Of a DNA stretch of 44,471 bases, positions 1 to 5,708 are shown in pieces. How positions within the stretch are numbered: the stretch's first letter is position 1; the number at the start of each line of letters is the position of its first letter. The position numbers and the translations under genes are program-made. The notes beneath the pieces were generated by a model. The model was not told where the DNA came from, did no database searches, and worked only from the letters and a program-made list of their open reading frames with translations. Source of the DNA: Hyphomicrobiales bacterium (GTDB lineage: Bacteria > Pseudomonadota > Alphaproteobacteria > Rhizobiales > Rhizobiaceae); assembly GCA_002400845.2 (NCBI GenBank), contig NVRK02000018.1, positions 1 through 44,471 on the forward strand. Reading direction: 5' to 3'.

Positions 1-189
1 GACATGATTGAAAAAATCGCTGATGCAACAGATACGCCACCCGTTATGAGCGCTGAAGTTCAACGCAAAAAATCATTGATGCAAGGCTATACTGGCAACT
101 CGTGCGGCGAGTGCGGCAACTTCACGATGGTGCGTAACGGCACTTGCGAGAAGTGTGATACTTGCGGCTCTACGAGTGGGTGTTCGTAG
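1..189 (+). CDS. nrdJ: C-terminal end of B12-dependent ribonucleotide reductase (partial)
   Basis: This is the last 62 codons of a gene that begins before the window; the frame is open from base 1 and ends with TAG. The tail carries CGECGNF followed by CEKCDTCG and ends GCS. This is the Cys-rich, zinc-ribbon-like tail of class II, adenosylcobalamin-dependent ribonucleotide reductase, which reduces ribonucleotides to deoxyribonucleotides; the terminal cysteines relay electrons to the active site. The ATG at base 4 is an internal Met, not a start. The catalytic domain is not visible here, so the call rests on this tail, which is distinctive in alphaproteobacteria. Confidence 0.85.
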   Translation, partial: DMIEKIADATDTPPVMSAEVQRKKSLMQGYTGNSCGECGNFTMVRNGTCEKCDTCGSTSGCS

Positions 190-193
190 GGAG

Positions 194-240
194 TGGCTGG
201 GAGGGACTTGAACCCCCGACAAATTTGGAAACAACAAACC
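194..240 (-). pseudogene. degenerate 3' part of a tRNA-Asn (anticodon GTT)
   Basis: Read on the minus strand, this stretch folds as an anticodon arm (GTTTG / CAAAT) with a seven-base loop TTGTTTC holding anticodon GTT, then variable bases TTGTC, a T arm GGGGG-TTCAAGT-CCCTC and an acceptor 3' strand CCAGCCA. Positions 27 to 72 of a tRNA-Asn can therefore be recognised. No D arm or 5' acceptor strand follows; that place is taken by a dispersed palindromic repeat (254-289). The base after the anticodon is T rather than a purine and no CCA is encoded. I read it as a tRNA relic, not a working gene. Confidence 0.45.
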
Positions 241-253
241 GCTCGGGGCAACA

Positions 254-289
254 CATTCACCCTGAGCCTGTCGAAGGGTCGAGTGAATG
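254..289. repeat. dispersed palindromic repeat, copy 1
   Basis: The core CCTGAGCCTGTCGAAGG is bounded by the inverted heptamers CATTCAC (254-260) and GTGAATG (283-289). It belongs to the same family as the copies at 1240, 1343-1412, 1806 and 1910-1981. It sits where the 5' half of the neighbouring tRNA relic should be. Confidence 0.8.
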
Positions 290-316
290 ACGCACAAGGT
301 TTAAAGAAGTAATTTC

Positions 317-349
317 AACCGCTCAATTTAATAAATTGGGCGGTTTTTT
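317..349 (+). terminator. intrinsic terminator upstream of the DUF4145 gene
   Basis: The stem AACCGCTCAA (317-326) pairs with TTGGGCGGTT (336-345) with one G-T pair and a nine-base loop, followed by a run of T. It lies 130 bases after nrdJ and points the same way, so it may end nrdJ transcription. It also overlaps an in-frame TTG at 336, which argues against that codon as the start of the next gene. Confidence 0.7.
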
Positions 350-365
350 AAAAGAGAGAATTTTA

Positions 366-1091
366 ATGCCAATTATTGCACAAATTGATTGCCCATATTG
401 CGGAACCAAGAAAAGTGGCTTTCAAGCAGAGGGGCAATTCAGGCGTCTTGAATCATATAACCCAATGTCATATAATCATAGTTATGAAGATTGGGTATTC
501 ATGAGTTGTGGGAACTGTCGACAAACCATTTCAGCAGTTTATCTGTATAATGGCAAGAACACTCCCAGTATAGATATTTGGAGTAAAAAGCATGGTGATC
601 CAAAGAACTTTGGATTTAAATACACAAATCATTACCCAAAAGAGACAGCATTCGATGAACCTAAATTTGTACCTGATAAAGTATTAATTCCATACCAACA
701 AGCAATATCCAATATAACATCATCCAATTGGGATGCCGCTGGAACAATGGCACGAAAAACACTCGATGTGGCAACAAAAGATATGGTGCGTACGGAATTT
801 GAAACGAGAGAAGAAGAACAAGAACGGTTACTGAAAAAACCGCTACATTTCAGAATAGAGGAACTTGAGAAACACAATTTACTAACAAAAGCACTTGCTG
901 AATTAGCATACGTATTAAAAAATGAAGGTAATGATGCTTCACATGAAGAAGAGCCATACACTGAAGATGACGCTCGAAAAATCGCAGAGTATGCTCAGGC
1001 ACTACTAACATATATATATACTATTCCTGGAATGGTAGCAGAAGTACGCGCCAAGGATGAAGTAGGAAAAGAGGAAACACCCACAGAATAA
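366..1091 (+). CDS. DUF4145-type protein with N-terminal zinc-ribbon-like cysteines
   Basis: This is a protein of about 241 residues, start chosen at ATG 366 after the purine-rich AAAAGAGAG; the in-frame TTG at 336 lies inside a terminator hairpin. Near the N terminus it has CPYCG and later SCGNC, a likely treble-clef or zinc-ribbon pair. The C-terminal half is helical and contains AAGTMARKTLD, then a charged segment and LKNEGNDASHEEE, which matches the A-x-x-R-x-x-L-E and GN-x-A-H pattern of DUF4145. DUF4145 domains are often seen alone or attached to restriction-type nucleases; the biochemical role is unknown. The gene stands alone in a repeat-rich strip next to nrdJ, suggesting accessory content. 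The family call is good; no function can be given. Confidence 0.7.
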   Translation: MPIIAQIDCPYCGTKKSGFQAEGQFRRLESYNPMSYNHSYEDWVFMSCGNCRQTISAVYLYNGKNTPSIDIWSKKHGDPKNFGFKYTNHYPKETAFDEPKFVPDKVLIPYQQAISNITSSNWDAAGTMARKTLDVATKDMVRTEFETREEEQERLLKKPLHFRIEELEKHNLLTKALAELAYVLKNEGNDASHEEEPYTEDDARKIAEYAQALLTYIYTIPGMVAEVRAKDEVGKEETPTE

Positions 1092-1123
1092 AACACTGTT
1101 AAGGCTGTCTACTTCAGGGAATG

Positions 1124-1146
1124 GATCCTCGGATCAAGTCCGAGGA
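1124..1146. repeat. short palindrome ATCCTCGGA...TCCGAGGAT
   Basis: Inverted arms ATCCTCGGA and TCCGAGGAT surround the five bases TCAAG. The sequence differs from the CTTCGACARGCTCAG family and resembles a separate palindrome that is dispersed in many alphaproteobacterial genomes (from memory). Confidence 0.6.
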
Positions 1147-1239
1147 TGCTACCTCCATTATCATCCTCATAATAAACACAGCGTGCATCTCCCACTATGG
1201 CAGAGGAACCATACCGTTTTTGTTGATTGAGGCCTCGAT

Positions 1240-1261
1240 CCTTCGACAGGCTCAGGATGAG
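1240..1261. repeat. dispersed palindromic repeat, copy 2 (reverse orientation)
   Basis: The core CCTTCGACAGGCTCAGG followed by ATGAG is the reverse complement of the core at 260-278. It is a single copy without an adjacent inverted partner. The gene-free stretch 1092-1504 consists mainly of this copy, the pair at 1343-1412 and the palindrome at 1124; I see no gene in it. Confidence 0.75.
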
Positions 1262-1342
1262 ACGTAGAGAAAGTGCGCTTCTCGAGTTAATCCATTGACA
1301 GACTCAAGATTAAGAACAAGTTATAGCAACCGCACACCTATG

Positions 1343-1412
1343 CTTCGACAAGCTCAGCATGAGGGTTAGGTTGAAAGCTACCCCATTCACCTCATCCTGA
1401 GCCTGTCGAAGG
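1343..1412. repeat. inverted pair of dispersed repeats (REPIN-like doublet 1)
   Basis: The left arm CTTCGACAAGCTCAGCATGA (1343-1362, continuing GG) and the right arm ending CCTGAGCCTGTCGAAGG (1390-1412) are near-perfect reverse complements with two differences over 22 bases, separated by about 25 bases. The right arm is preceded by CCCATTCAC, exactly as in doublet 2. It lies 93 bases upstream of the GIY-YIG gene. Confidence 0.8.
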
Positions 1413-1504
1413 ACGGGGTGAATGCCCGTGAAAAAATAGGTCCACACCACCCATATTTGACCTTTATCTAATTCCATTTAGTATACTCACTATTTGAGAA
1501 CGTC

Positions 1505-1792
1505 ATGGAAGCAACGGTTTATATTTTAGAGTGCGCTGATGGTTCGTATTACACGGGCATCACCAAACAAGATATTGAAGCTAGGGTTTGGGAGCATAAT
1601 GAAGGCGTTTACAAAGGCTACACAACAAAACGACTGCCAGTAAAATTGGTATTTATGGAAACCTATGAGCGCCTAACGGATGCAATCAATCGAGAACAAC
1701 AAATTAAAGGCTGGAATAGAAAAAAGAAGCAGGCACTTATTGCTTTGAATTACGAGGCGCTACCTATGTTATCTAAAAATCGACAGAAATAA
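1505..1792 (+). CDS. small GIY-YIG nuclease-family protein (UPF0213/YhbQ-like)
   Basis: This is a 95-residue single-domain protein, the normal size for UPF0213. The N-terminal TVYILECADGSYYTGIT carries the two GIY-YIG elements as VYI and YTG. These are followed by the conserved Arg region (IEARVWEHNEG), then LPVKLVFMETY and the family hallmark INREQQIKGWNRKKKQAL. GIY-YIG enzymes cut DNA using a metal ion, with the Arg and a downstream Glu as catalytic residues. The role of this short branch is not established. It starts at ATG 1505 and ends 14 bases before a dispersed repeat; other copies lie on both sides, including two inverted doublets. This resembles the arrangement of RAYT transposases with their REP/REPIN sequences (see findings). 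Confidence 0.85.
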   Translation: MEATVYILECADGSYYTGITKQDIEARVWEHNEGVYKGYTTKRLPVKLVFMETYERLTDAINREQQIKGWNRKKKQALIALNYEALPMLSKNRQK

Positions 1793-1805
1793 ATATCACC
1801 CTATA

Positions 1806-1828
1806 CTTCGACAGGCTCAGCATGAGGG
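1806..1828. repeat. dispersed palindromic repeat, copy next to GIY-YIG stop codon
   Basis: CTTCGACAGGCTCAGCATGA (continuing GGG) begins 14 bases after the GIY-YIG stop codon, in the same orientation as copies 1240, 1343 and 1910. Confidence 0.75.
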
Positions 1829-1909
1829 TGTTTTCCTAGACCTCCGCATTCAACCAAAAGCATCCGTCGAATTTTGCAACAAACTATGCTACCTTCTTTC
1901 AGCCTTATA

Positions 1910-1982
1910 CTTCGACGAGCTCAGCATGATGTTTAAAACTAATACGGCTCCCCATTCACCTCACCCTGAGCCTGTCGAAGGG
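1910..1982. repeat. inverted pair of dispersed repeats (REPIN-like doublet 2)
   Basis: The left arm CTTCGACGAGCTCAGCATGA (1910-1929) and the right arm ending CCTGAGCCTGTCGAAGG (1959-1981) are imperfect reverse complements separated by about 28 bases. The right arm is preceded by CCCATTCAC as in doublet 1. The gap 1793-2083 holds this doublet, the copy at 1806 and no gene that I can support. Confidence 0.75.
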
Positions 1983-2083
1983 TCGATAGTATCAACGCAC
2001 CTCCCCCGCATTTTCCCTTGCCTTTGCGCCATCCCTAATGCAAAACTGGCACACAAACTTCATCGCAATCTCGGGACCACTTC

Positions 2084-2446
2084 ATGCCAAACCTAGATCT
2101 TAAATATTCTGCTGACTTAAACATCGACACCAAAAAACTTTTCAAAGCAGTAGAAGACACAGTCAAGGCGCATGATGCAGGAACAGGTGCATGTAAGGCA
2201 CGCGCGTATCCAGCGCAACAATTTCAATACACACATTGCTACATGGAATTAGCGCTGCTGACTAAAGACAGCCGCGATGAAGCATGGACGCAAAAGCTGA
2301 TCGACGACCTAGAGGAATTACTAAAGGCAGAGTTGACAAAGGCCAGCGCCACTACAAGCGCCACAATAGGTGAAGGCACGCAGACCGCATGGGGCGTTAA
2401 TGTATCTTATGCATCGCCCTACTTTAGATTTGGCAAAATCGGCTAA
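2084..2446 (+). CDS. 5-carboxymethyl-2-hydroxymuconate isomerase-like (tautomerase fold) protein
   Basis: This protein has 120 residues. It begins MPNLDLKYSADL, so after Met removal a Pro would be N-terminal, the usual catalytic residue of the tautomerase superfamily. The length, the early beta strand, the Phe-Lys-Ala-Val helix and the segment RDEAWTQKLIDDLEELLKAE are compatible with the CHMI (HpcD) family, which isomerises 5-carboxymethyl-2-hydroxymuconate in homoprotocatechuate breakdown. No other homoprotocatechuate gene is nearby, so a generic tautomerase role is as likely. The Shine-Dalgarno sequence is weak. The family call is moderate; the substrate is unknown. Confidence 0.5.
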   Translation: MPNLDLKYSADLNIDTKKLFKAVEDTVKAHDAGTGACKARAYPAQQFQYTHCYMELALLTKDSRDEAWTQKLIDDLEELLKAELTKASATTSATIGEGTQTAWGVNVSYASPYFRFGKIG

Positions 2447-2575
2447 AATCAACCATCGATTGGGCCAGCGTTTAAGTAAAATTTTTAAGGTGATTTTTTA
2501 AGGGACGCTCCTAAACCAAGCGCCACACCAAAACGACTCATCAAAATAGCTAATCAAAAATTTAAAGCGAAGCTT

Positions 2576-2971
2576 TTAAGCAAAGCTTTGACGTTCGCCA
2601 AGCAACCAACGCGCCACATCTGCATAATCAAACACCAGTGAGATTACTATCGTTAGCGCGATAACAACCATAATACGCTTGGGCCATACAGGCACATCGG
2701 CGTGTTTAATCTGGCGATACAAATAGAACACAATCGGCGTCCAAAAAATGACATGCGGCAAGCCCAGTAATTTAACATAGCCCATTTGGTCATACAGCCA
2801 AGTGACACCAACACCGCCCAGTACAGAGGTCACAAGTGTGATGAAACCAGTAAGCCGTGTTTGCTTCCATATAAAAAGTGTAAGAGGCAAAAAGAACGCA
2901 CCGAACAATAATACATTGAGCCAAACCTGAACCCATTGTGGTTGCAATTGAATTGCTGCGTCAAACGTCAT
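2576..2971 (-). CDS. four-helix inner-membrane protein of unknown function
   Basis: This is a 131-residue protein with about four hydrophobic segments (roughly residues 14-34, 41-61, 70-86 and 100-118). There are no Cys residues or obvious catalytic motifs. ATG 2971 is well supported by GGAGG eight bases upstream. It converges with the preceding CHMI-like gene and is divergent from the small membrane protein at 3081. I do not recognise a named family; it looks like a conserved hypothetical membrane protein of the kind often annotated in alphaproteobacteria. Confidence 0.6.
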   Translation of the reverse strand: MTFDAAIQLQPQWVQVWLNVLLFGAFFLPLTLFIWKQTRLTGFITLVTSVLGGVGVTWLYDQMGYVKLLGLPHVIFWTPIVFYLYRQIKHADVPVWPKRIMVVIALTIVISLVFDYADVARWLLGERQSFA

Positions 2972-3080
2972 AATGAAACCTCCAAACTTATATTAATTTA
3001 TGGCCTCCAAGCTAACCCACCAATCACATTAAATAAACAACAATCTTGCATTCGCTCTATGCCTCTATTAAGCATTGCCC

Positions 3081-3284
3081 ATGTTATTATTTATAAAAAT
3101 TTTCGGCCTTATAAGCTTTACTGTGTTTTGCTGGTCTATTCCTATGATGAAAAATGCTAAAATTGCCGACTGGCAAAAAGGCATTAAATTCTTCAAAATA
3201 TCATTTACGCTTGGCTTGGCTTTAAGCGCAATTTGTGGCGCGACTTATTGGTATTTAACCAACGCGGCTTACAATGCGGCTTAG
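3081..3284 (+). CDS. small two-helix membrane protein
   Basis: This is a 67-residue product from ATG 3081; an in-frame TTG two codons earlier is possible. It has two hydrophobic stretches (about residues 2-18 and 40-58) joined by a basic loop with MKNAKIADWQKGIKFFK. No Shine-Dalgarno sequence stands out. It is divergent from the four-helix protein ending at 2576, and the two may share the 109-base region between them as a promoter. The family is not recognised. Confidence 0.45.
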   Translation: MLLFIKIFGLISFTVFCWSIPMMKNAKIADWQKGIKFFKISFTLGLALSAICGATYWYLTNAAYNAA

Positions 3285-3328
3285 TCCTAGACCATAACAA
3301 GCGCCCTATACCCCAAATAACTAGTCGC

Positions 3329-3390
3329 CAATAACAAGCCCCAATAACAAGCCCCAATAACAAGCCCCAATAACAAGCCCCAATAACAAG
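3329..3390. repeat. 13-base tandem repeat, nearly five copies
   Basis: The unit CAATAACAAGCCC starts at 3329, 3342, 3355 and 3368, with a final partial copy at 3381-3390. The four full units are identical. It sits 74 bases upstream of the ccdA-like gene in an otherwise gene-free 178-base gap. Perfect short tandem arrays of this kind often vary in copy number. Confidence 0.9.
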
Positions 3391-3463
3391 AACGTTATTT
3401 GCTAGTTATACTAATACTGGCAATACCCAATTAAACAAAGTTAGCTTAATTGGGGAATTAAAA

Positions 3464-4195
3464 ATGGATTTATTATTTGGCTACATAGCTGGTTTATTAA
3501 CACTGATAAATCCATGCGTGTTGCCGGTTTTACCAATAGCGCTTGCAGCATCTGTTAGTGAACATCGTTTAGGCCCAGTTGCGCTTGCCGCTGGCATGTC
3601 GCTTACCTTCACATTCTTTGGAATATTCATAACCGTTCTTGGCCCAACTATTGGTGTGTCTTTAGAGCTAGTTTCCAATATTGGTGCCACCATAATGATA
3701 CTGTTTGGCATCATCTTAATCGTGCCTAAATTTAGCGAAAAATTTGCTGTAGTAACAGCAGGCCTTTCCAGCAAGGCAGATATTAATATCAACAAATTAA
3801 ACACAGATGATAAAAGCCACACCTCTAGCCTTAAACAACAATTTATAGGTGGTGGGCTTCTAGGTGCGGTATGGGTGCCCTGCATTGGGCCCACAATAGG
3901 CGGCGCAATTTCACTAGCCTCCCAAGGACAAAGTCTAGTTTTTGCCACGTCCATCATGCTGGCGTTTTCTCTTGGTATTTCCACGGTCATCTTGGCCCTA
4001 GCCTATGGCACAAGAGAAGCCATTATTACGAGACGCGATAAAATGAAATTTATTGCAGAAAAATCCAAACCCATTATGGGAATAGCCTTCATAATTGTTG
4101 GCTTACTAATCCTCACAAAATTCTATCAAACATTAGAAATACTGCTGTTAGATGCAATGCCAATCTGGCTACAAGATCTATCGGTTCGCTATTGA
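3464..4195 (+). CDS. CcdA/DsbD-type transmembrane electron carrier
   Basis: This is a 243-residue protein with about six membrane helices. It carries the two paired-cysteine motifs of the CcdA/DsbD-beta family, NPCVLP (Cys18) and VPCIGP (Cys140). Proteins of this type pass reducing equivalents from cytoplasmic thioredoxin across the membrane to periplasmic thiol proteins, for example in cytochrome c maturation. A hydrophilic loop at residues 100-125 separates the two halves. The start is supported by GGGGAA upstream. A secreted thioredoxin follows 27 bases downstream, so the two genes together resemble a DsbD split into membrane and thioredoxin parts. A periplasmic alpha domain is not seen nearby, so the final acceptor is unknown. 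Confidence 0.85.
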   Translation: MDLLFGYIAGLLTLINPCVLPVLPIALAASVSEHRLGPVALAAGMSLTFTFFGIFITVLGPTIGVSLELVSNIGATIMILFGIILIVPKFSEKFAVVTAGLSSKADININKLNTDDKSHTSSLKQQFIGGGLLGAVWVPCIGPTIGGAISLASQGQSLVFATSIMLAFSLGISTVILALAYGTREAIITRRDKMKFIAEKSKPIMGIAFIIVGLLILTKFYQTLEILLLDAMPIWLQDLSVRY

Positions 4196-4222
4196 TACAC
4201 AATCACAAATACGGAGATTAAA

Positions 4223-4645
4223 ATGAAACGAAGAACTGCTTTAAAATTTGCCACACTTCTAGCCCTATCAAGTGTACTGTCTGCTACACACATAAATGTA
4301 GCGACTGCGGGCGAAAACTTCGTCGCTTACACACCTGGCCTTATTAAAAGCTCTTTAGCAAAAGGCAAAACTGTATTTGTTGATTACTCAGCAACTTGGT
4401 GCATCACATGCAAAGCTCAAGAACGCAAAATCAATGAGCTTGTTAAAGAGAACCCAGACTATAAAACTAAGATGACATTCATTCGTGTTGACTGGGATAC
4501 TTTTGGGGATGATCCCGTAACCACAGATCGCAATATTCCACGTCGCTCAACACTCTTGGTTTTAAAAGGAGATCAAGAGCTTGGTCGCATTGTTGCTGAT
4601 ACGTCTAAGTCTGCAATCAAAGCCTTACTTGATTTAGGCTTATAA
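4223..4645 (+). CDS. exported thioredoxin-fold protein (DsbD gamma-like)
   Basis: This 140-residue protein has an N-terminal export signal (residues 1-29) beginning MKRRTALKF, which weakly resembles a twin-arginine signal, and then a thioredoxin domain. The active site is WCITC (Cys60, Cys63) followed by K, the form seen in the C-terminal thioredoxin domain of DsbD (WCxxCK) rather than in ordinary thioredoxin (WCGPC). IPRRSTLLVL carries a conserved region of the fold, but the expected cis-Pro is displaced. CGGAG lies ahead of the ATG. It is co-oriented with the CcdA-like gene and probably takes electrons from it. A bidirectional terminator follows. Confidence 0.8.
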   Translation: MKRRTALKFATLLALSSVLSATHINVATAGENFVAYTPGLIKSSLAKGKTVFVDYSATWCITCKAQERKINELVKENPDYKTKMTFIRVDWDTFGDDPVTTDRNIPRRSTLLVLKGDQELGRIVADTSKSAIKALLDLGL

Positions 4646-4682
4646 ACCAAAATAAAAAACAAAAATAGCGACTGCCAAACAT

Positions 4683-4719
4683 AAAAAAACCGACCTTCAT
4701 ATAGAAAGTCGGTTTTTTC
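4683..4719. terminator. bidirectional terminator between thioredoxin and cspA
   Basis: AACCGAC (4688-4694) pairs with GTCGGTT (4708-4714), with an A run on the left and a T run on the right. It can therefore end transcription from both converging genes. Confidence 0.85.
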
Positions 4720-4758
4720 AATTTTACAGTTGCGTTTCAAATAATGAAACGCAAATAA

Positions 4759-4965
4759 TTATGCAGCTGATAGATTAACAGCTTTAGGGCCTTTGCCGCG
4801 CATATCTTCTTCAGTCTCAAAGTTAACCTTTTGGTTTTCTTGAAGACCGTCCATGCCAGAAGCTTGAACAGCAGAAATGTGTACAAACACGTCTTTGCCG
4901 CCGTCGTCAGGTGTAATGAAGCCGAAGCCTTTGTCCATGTTGAAGAATTTTACAGTACCAGTCAT
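4759..4965 (-). CDS. cspA: cold-shock protein, CspA family
   Basis: This is a 68-residue single cold-shock domain, the standard length. It has RNP1 as KGFGFI (residues 12-17) and RNP2 as VFVHI (26-30), with the N-terminal GTVKFFN. It binds single-stranded RNA and DNA and melts RNA structure. AGAGAG lies ahead of the ATG. Cold-shock genes often have long structured 5' leaders; here the space upstream contains a tight hairpin at 5033-5048 and a very short ORF at 5203-5280. Which Csp paralogue this is cannot be told from one copy. Confidence 0.92.
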   Translation of the reverse strand: MTGTVKFFNMDKGFGFITPDDGGKDVFVHISAVQASGMDGLQENQKVNFETEEDMRGKGPKAVNLSAA

Positions 4966-5032
4966 TGACTTGATCTCTCTTTAGTTTCGATACAAAAAAC
5001 TGCAATTAAATATTTAACCACAGCACTATTAT

Positions 5033-5048
5033 TGGTTGCGAGCAACCA
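5033..5048. promoter_or_regulatory. tight hairpin in the cspA leader region
   Basis: TGGTTG and CAACCA pair perfectly around the tetraloop CGAG, 68 bases upstream of the cspA start. There is no following T run, so it is not a standard terminator. A structured leader element of the cold-shock gene is the likeliest reading. Confidence 0.4.
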
Positions 5049-5202
5049 CCACAGGCGTTTGTGAATGTCGAAGAAAGGCTTACCTGTGAATCAAAAAAAA
5101 GCAGTTACCTACTATATTTCAAATCCTACCCAAACATTTTATTGCGCGTTTGGTGCGCATTGTTATGCGAGTGTGGATTAAAAGCTACCTATAAATAGGC
5201 AA

Positions 5203-5280
5203 TTAATAAGTGACCACAACCGGCTTGTACTTTGGCTTTCCAGTCGTCTTCATGTTCGCAAAAATGCCCGAACGCCACAT
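5203..5280 (-). CDS. possible 25-residue microprotein with strong ribosome site
   Basis: The ORF begins MWRSGIFANMKTTG and ends KPVVVTY. It is preceded by AGGAG five bases before the ATG, which is unusually good for random sequence. The peptide is basic, with six Lys/Arg before an aliphatic end. It lies upstream of cspA on the same strand, so it could be a leader peptide in the cspA transcript or an independent microprotein. Length gives no statistical support; conservation would decide. Confidence 0.35.
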   Translation of the reverse strand: MWRSGIFANMKTTGKPKYKPVVVTY

Positions 5281-5501
5281 CCTTGCTCCTATTCAACACA
5301 ATATGCAAGCGATTATTTTAGATAAATTATCATTATTTACTATTTAAGGTCGCGCCTAGGTAATATTCAACCTAACTGATGTGTATCTATGCATTTTTTG
5401 CATGGTTTCCATTCGAAAATAGCGCTGGTGCACAACAAATAGAACAGATAAAAGTTCAACTATAGAATTATCAAGCACAACAAGCACAAAAGGACAAGAA
5501 G

Positions 5502-5654
5502 ATGAGCTTCCTAAACAAATTATTCACTGCGCCTAAGTCTCAACAACAACAAAATGAAGATTATCTAGCAAAATCTACTTCGCTTGCAGATCTTGAGCGT
5601 CGTCAACGCAATTTAGACGGCAAAAGCCGCAATCAAACACCATTTGGTTACTAG
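5502..5654 (+). CDS. DUF3563-like small protein (50 residues)
   Basis: This is a short gene from ATG 5502 with AAAAGGA upstream and TAG at 5652. The product begins MSFLNKLFTAP, has a Gln-rich stretch, then YLAKSTSLADLERRQRNLDG. The pattern Y-L-x-x-S-x-D/S-L-x-D-L-E-R-R-x-R-x-L-D is characteristic of DUF3563, a family of small proteins in proteobacteria related in style to YjiS/DUF1127. The function is unknown. A perfect hairpin (5681-5708) lies just after the stop codon. Confidence 0.7.
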   Translation: MSFLNKLFTAPKSQQQQNEDYLAKSTSLADLERRQRNLDGKSRNQTPFGY

Positions 5655-5680
5655 TCGATACAAAGTTATTGAAGAACGAA

Positions 5681-5708
5681 TGAAACGGCTATTTTTATAG
5701 CCGTTTCA
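5681..5708. terminator. perfect 11-base-pair hairpin between convergent genes
   Basis: TGAAACGGCTA (5681-5691) pairs with TAGCCGTTTCA (5698-5708) around a six-base T-rich loop. It lies after the DUF3563-like gene and covers the stop codon of the convergent secreted-protein gene. Neither side has a clear T run, so termination may be weak or Rho-assisted. Confidence 0.55.

Larger units (their letters stand above)
4966..5501. other. 535-base intergenic region between cspA and the DUF3563-like gene
   Basis: This gap separates divergent genes. It should hold the promoters for cspA (minus) and the small gene at 5502 (plus). Seen in it are the hairpin at 5033-5048, a short inverted motif TGCGC-GTTTGGT-GCGCA near 5150, and a 25-codon minus-strand ORF with a good ribosome site. 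I could not assign promoter elements with confidence. Confidence 0.5.

Noticed and set aside
336..365. Longer DUF4145 start at TTG 336
   Set aside because: It lies inside a terminator stem and has no ribosome site, while ATG 366 has one.
254..1982. CRISPR array
   Set aside because: Repeats are irregularly spaced, occur in both orientations and have no uniform spacers.
3329..3390. CRISPR-like or iteron array at the 13-base repeats
   Set aside because: There are no spacers between units, and no replication gene or DnaA boxes nearby, so it is a plain tandem repeat.
5252..5347. Plus-strand 31-codon ORF in the cspA gap
   Set aside because: No ribosome site and it overlaps the better minus-strand candidate.
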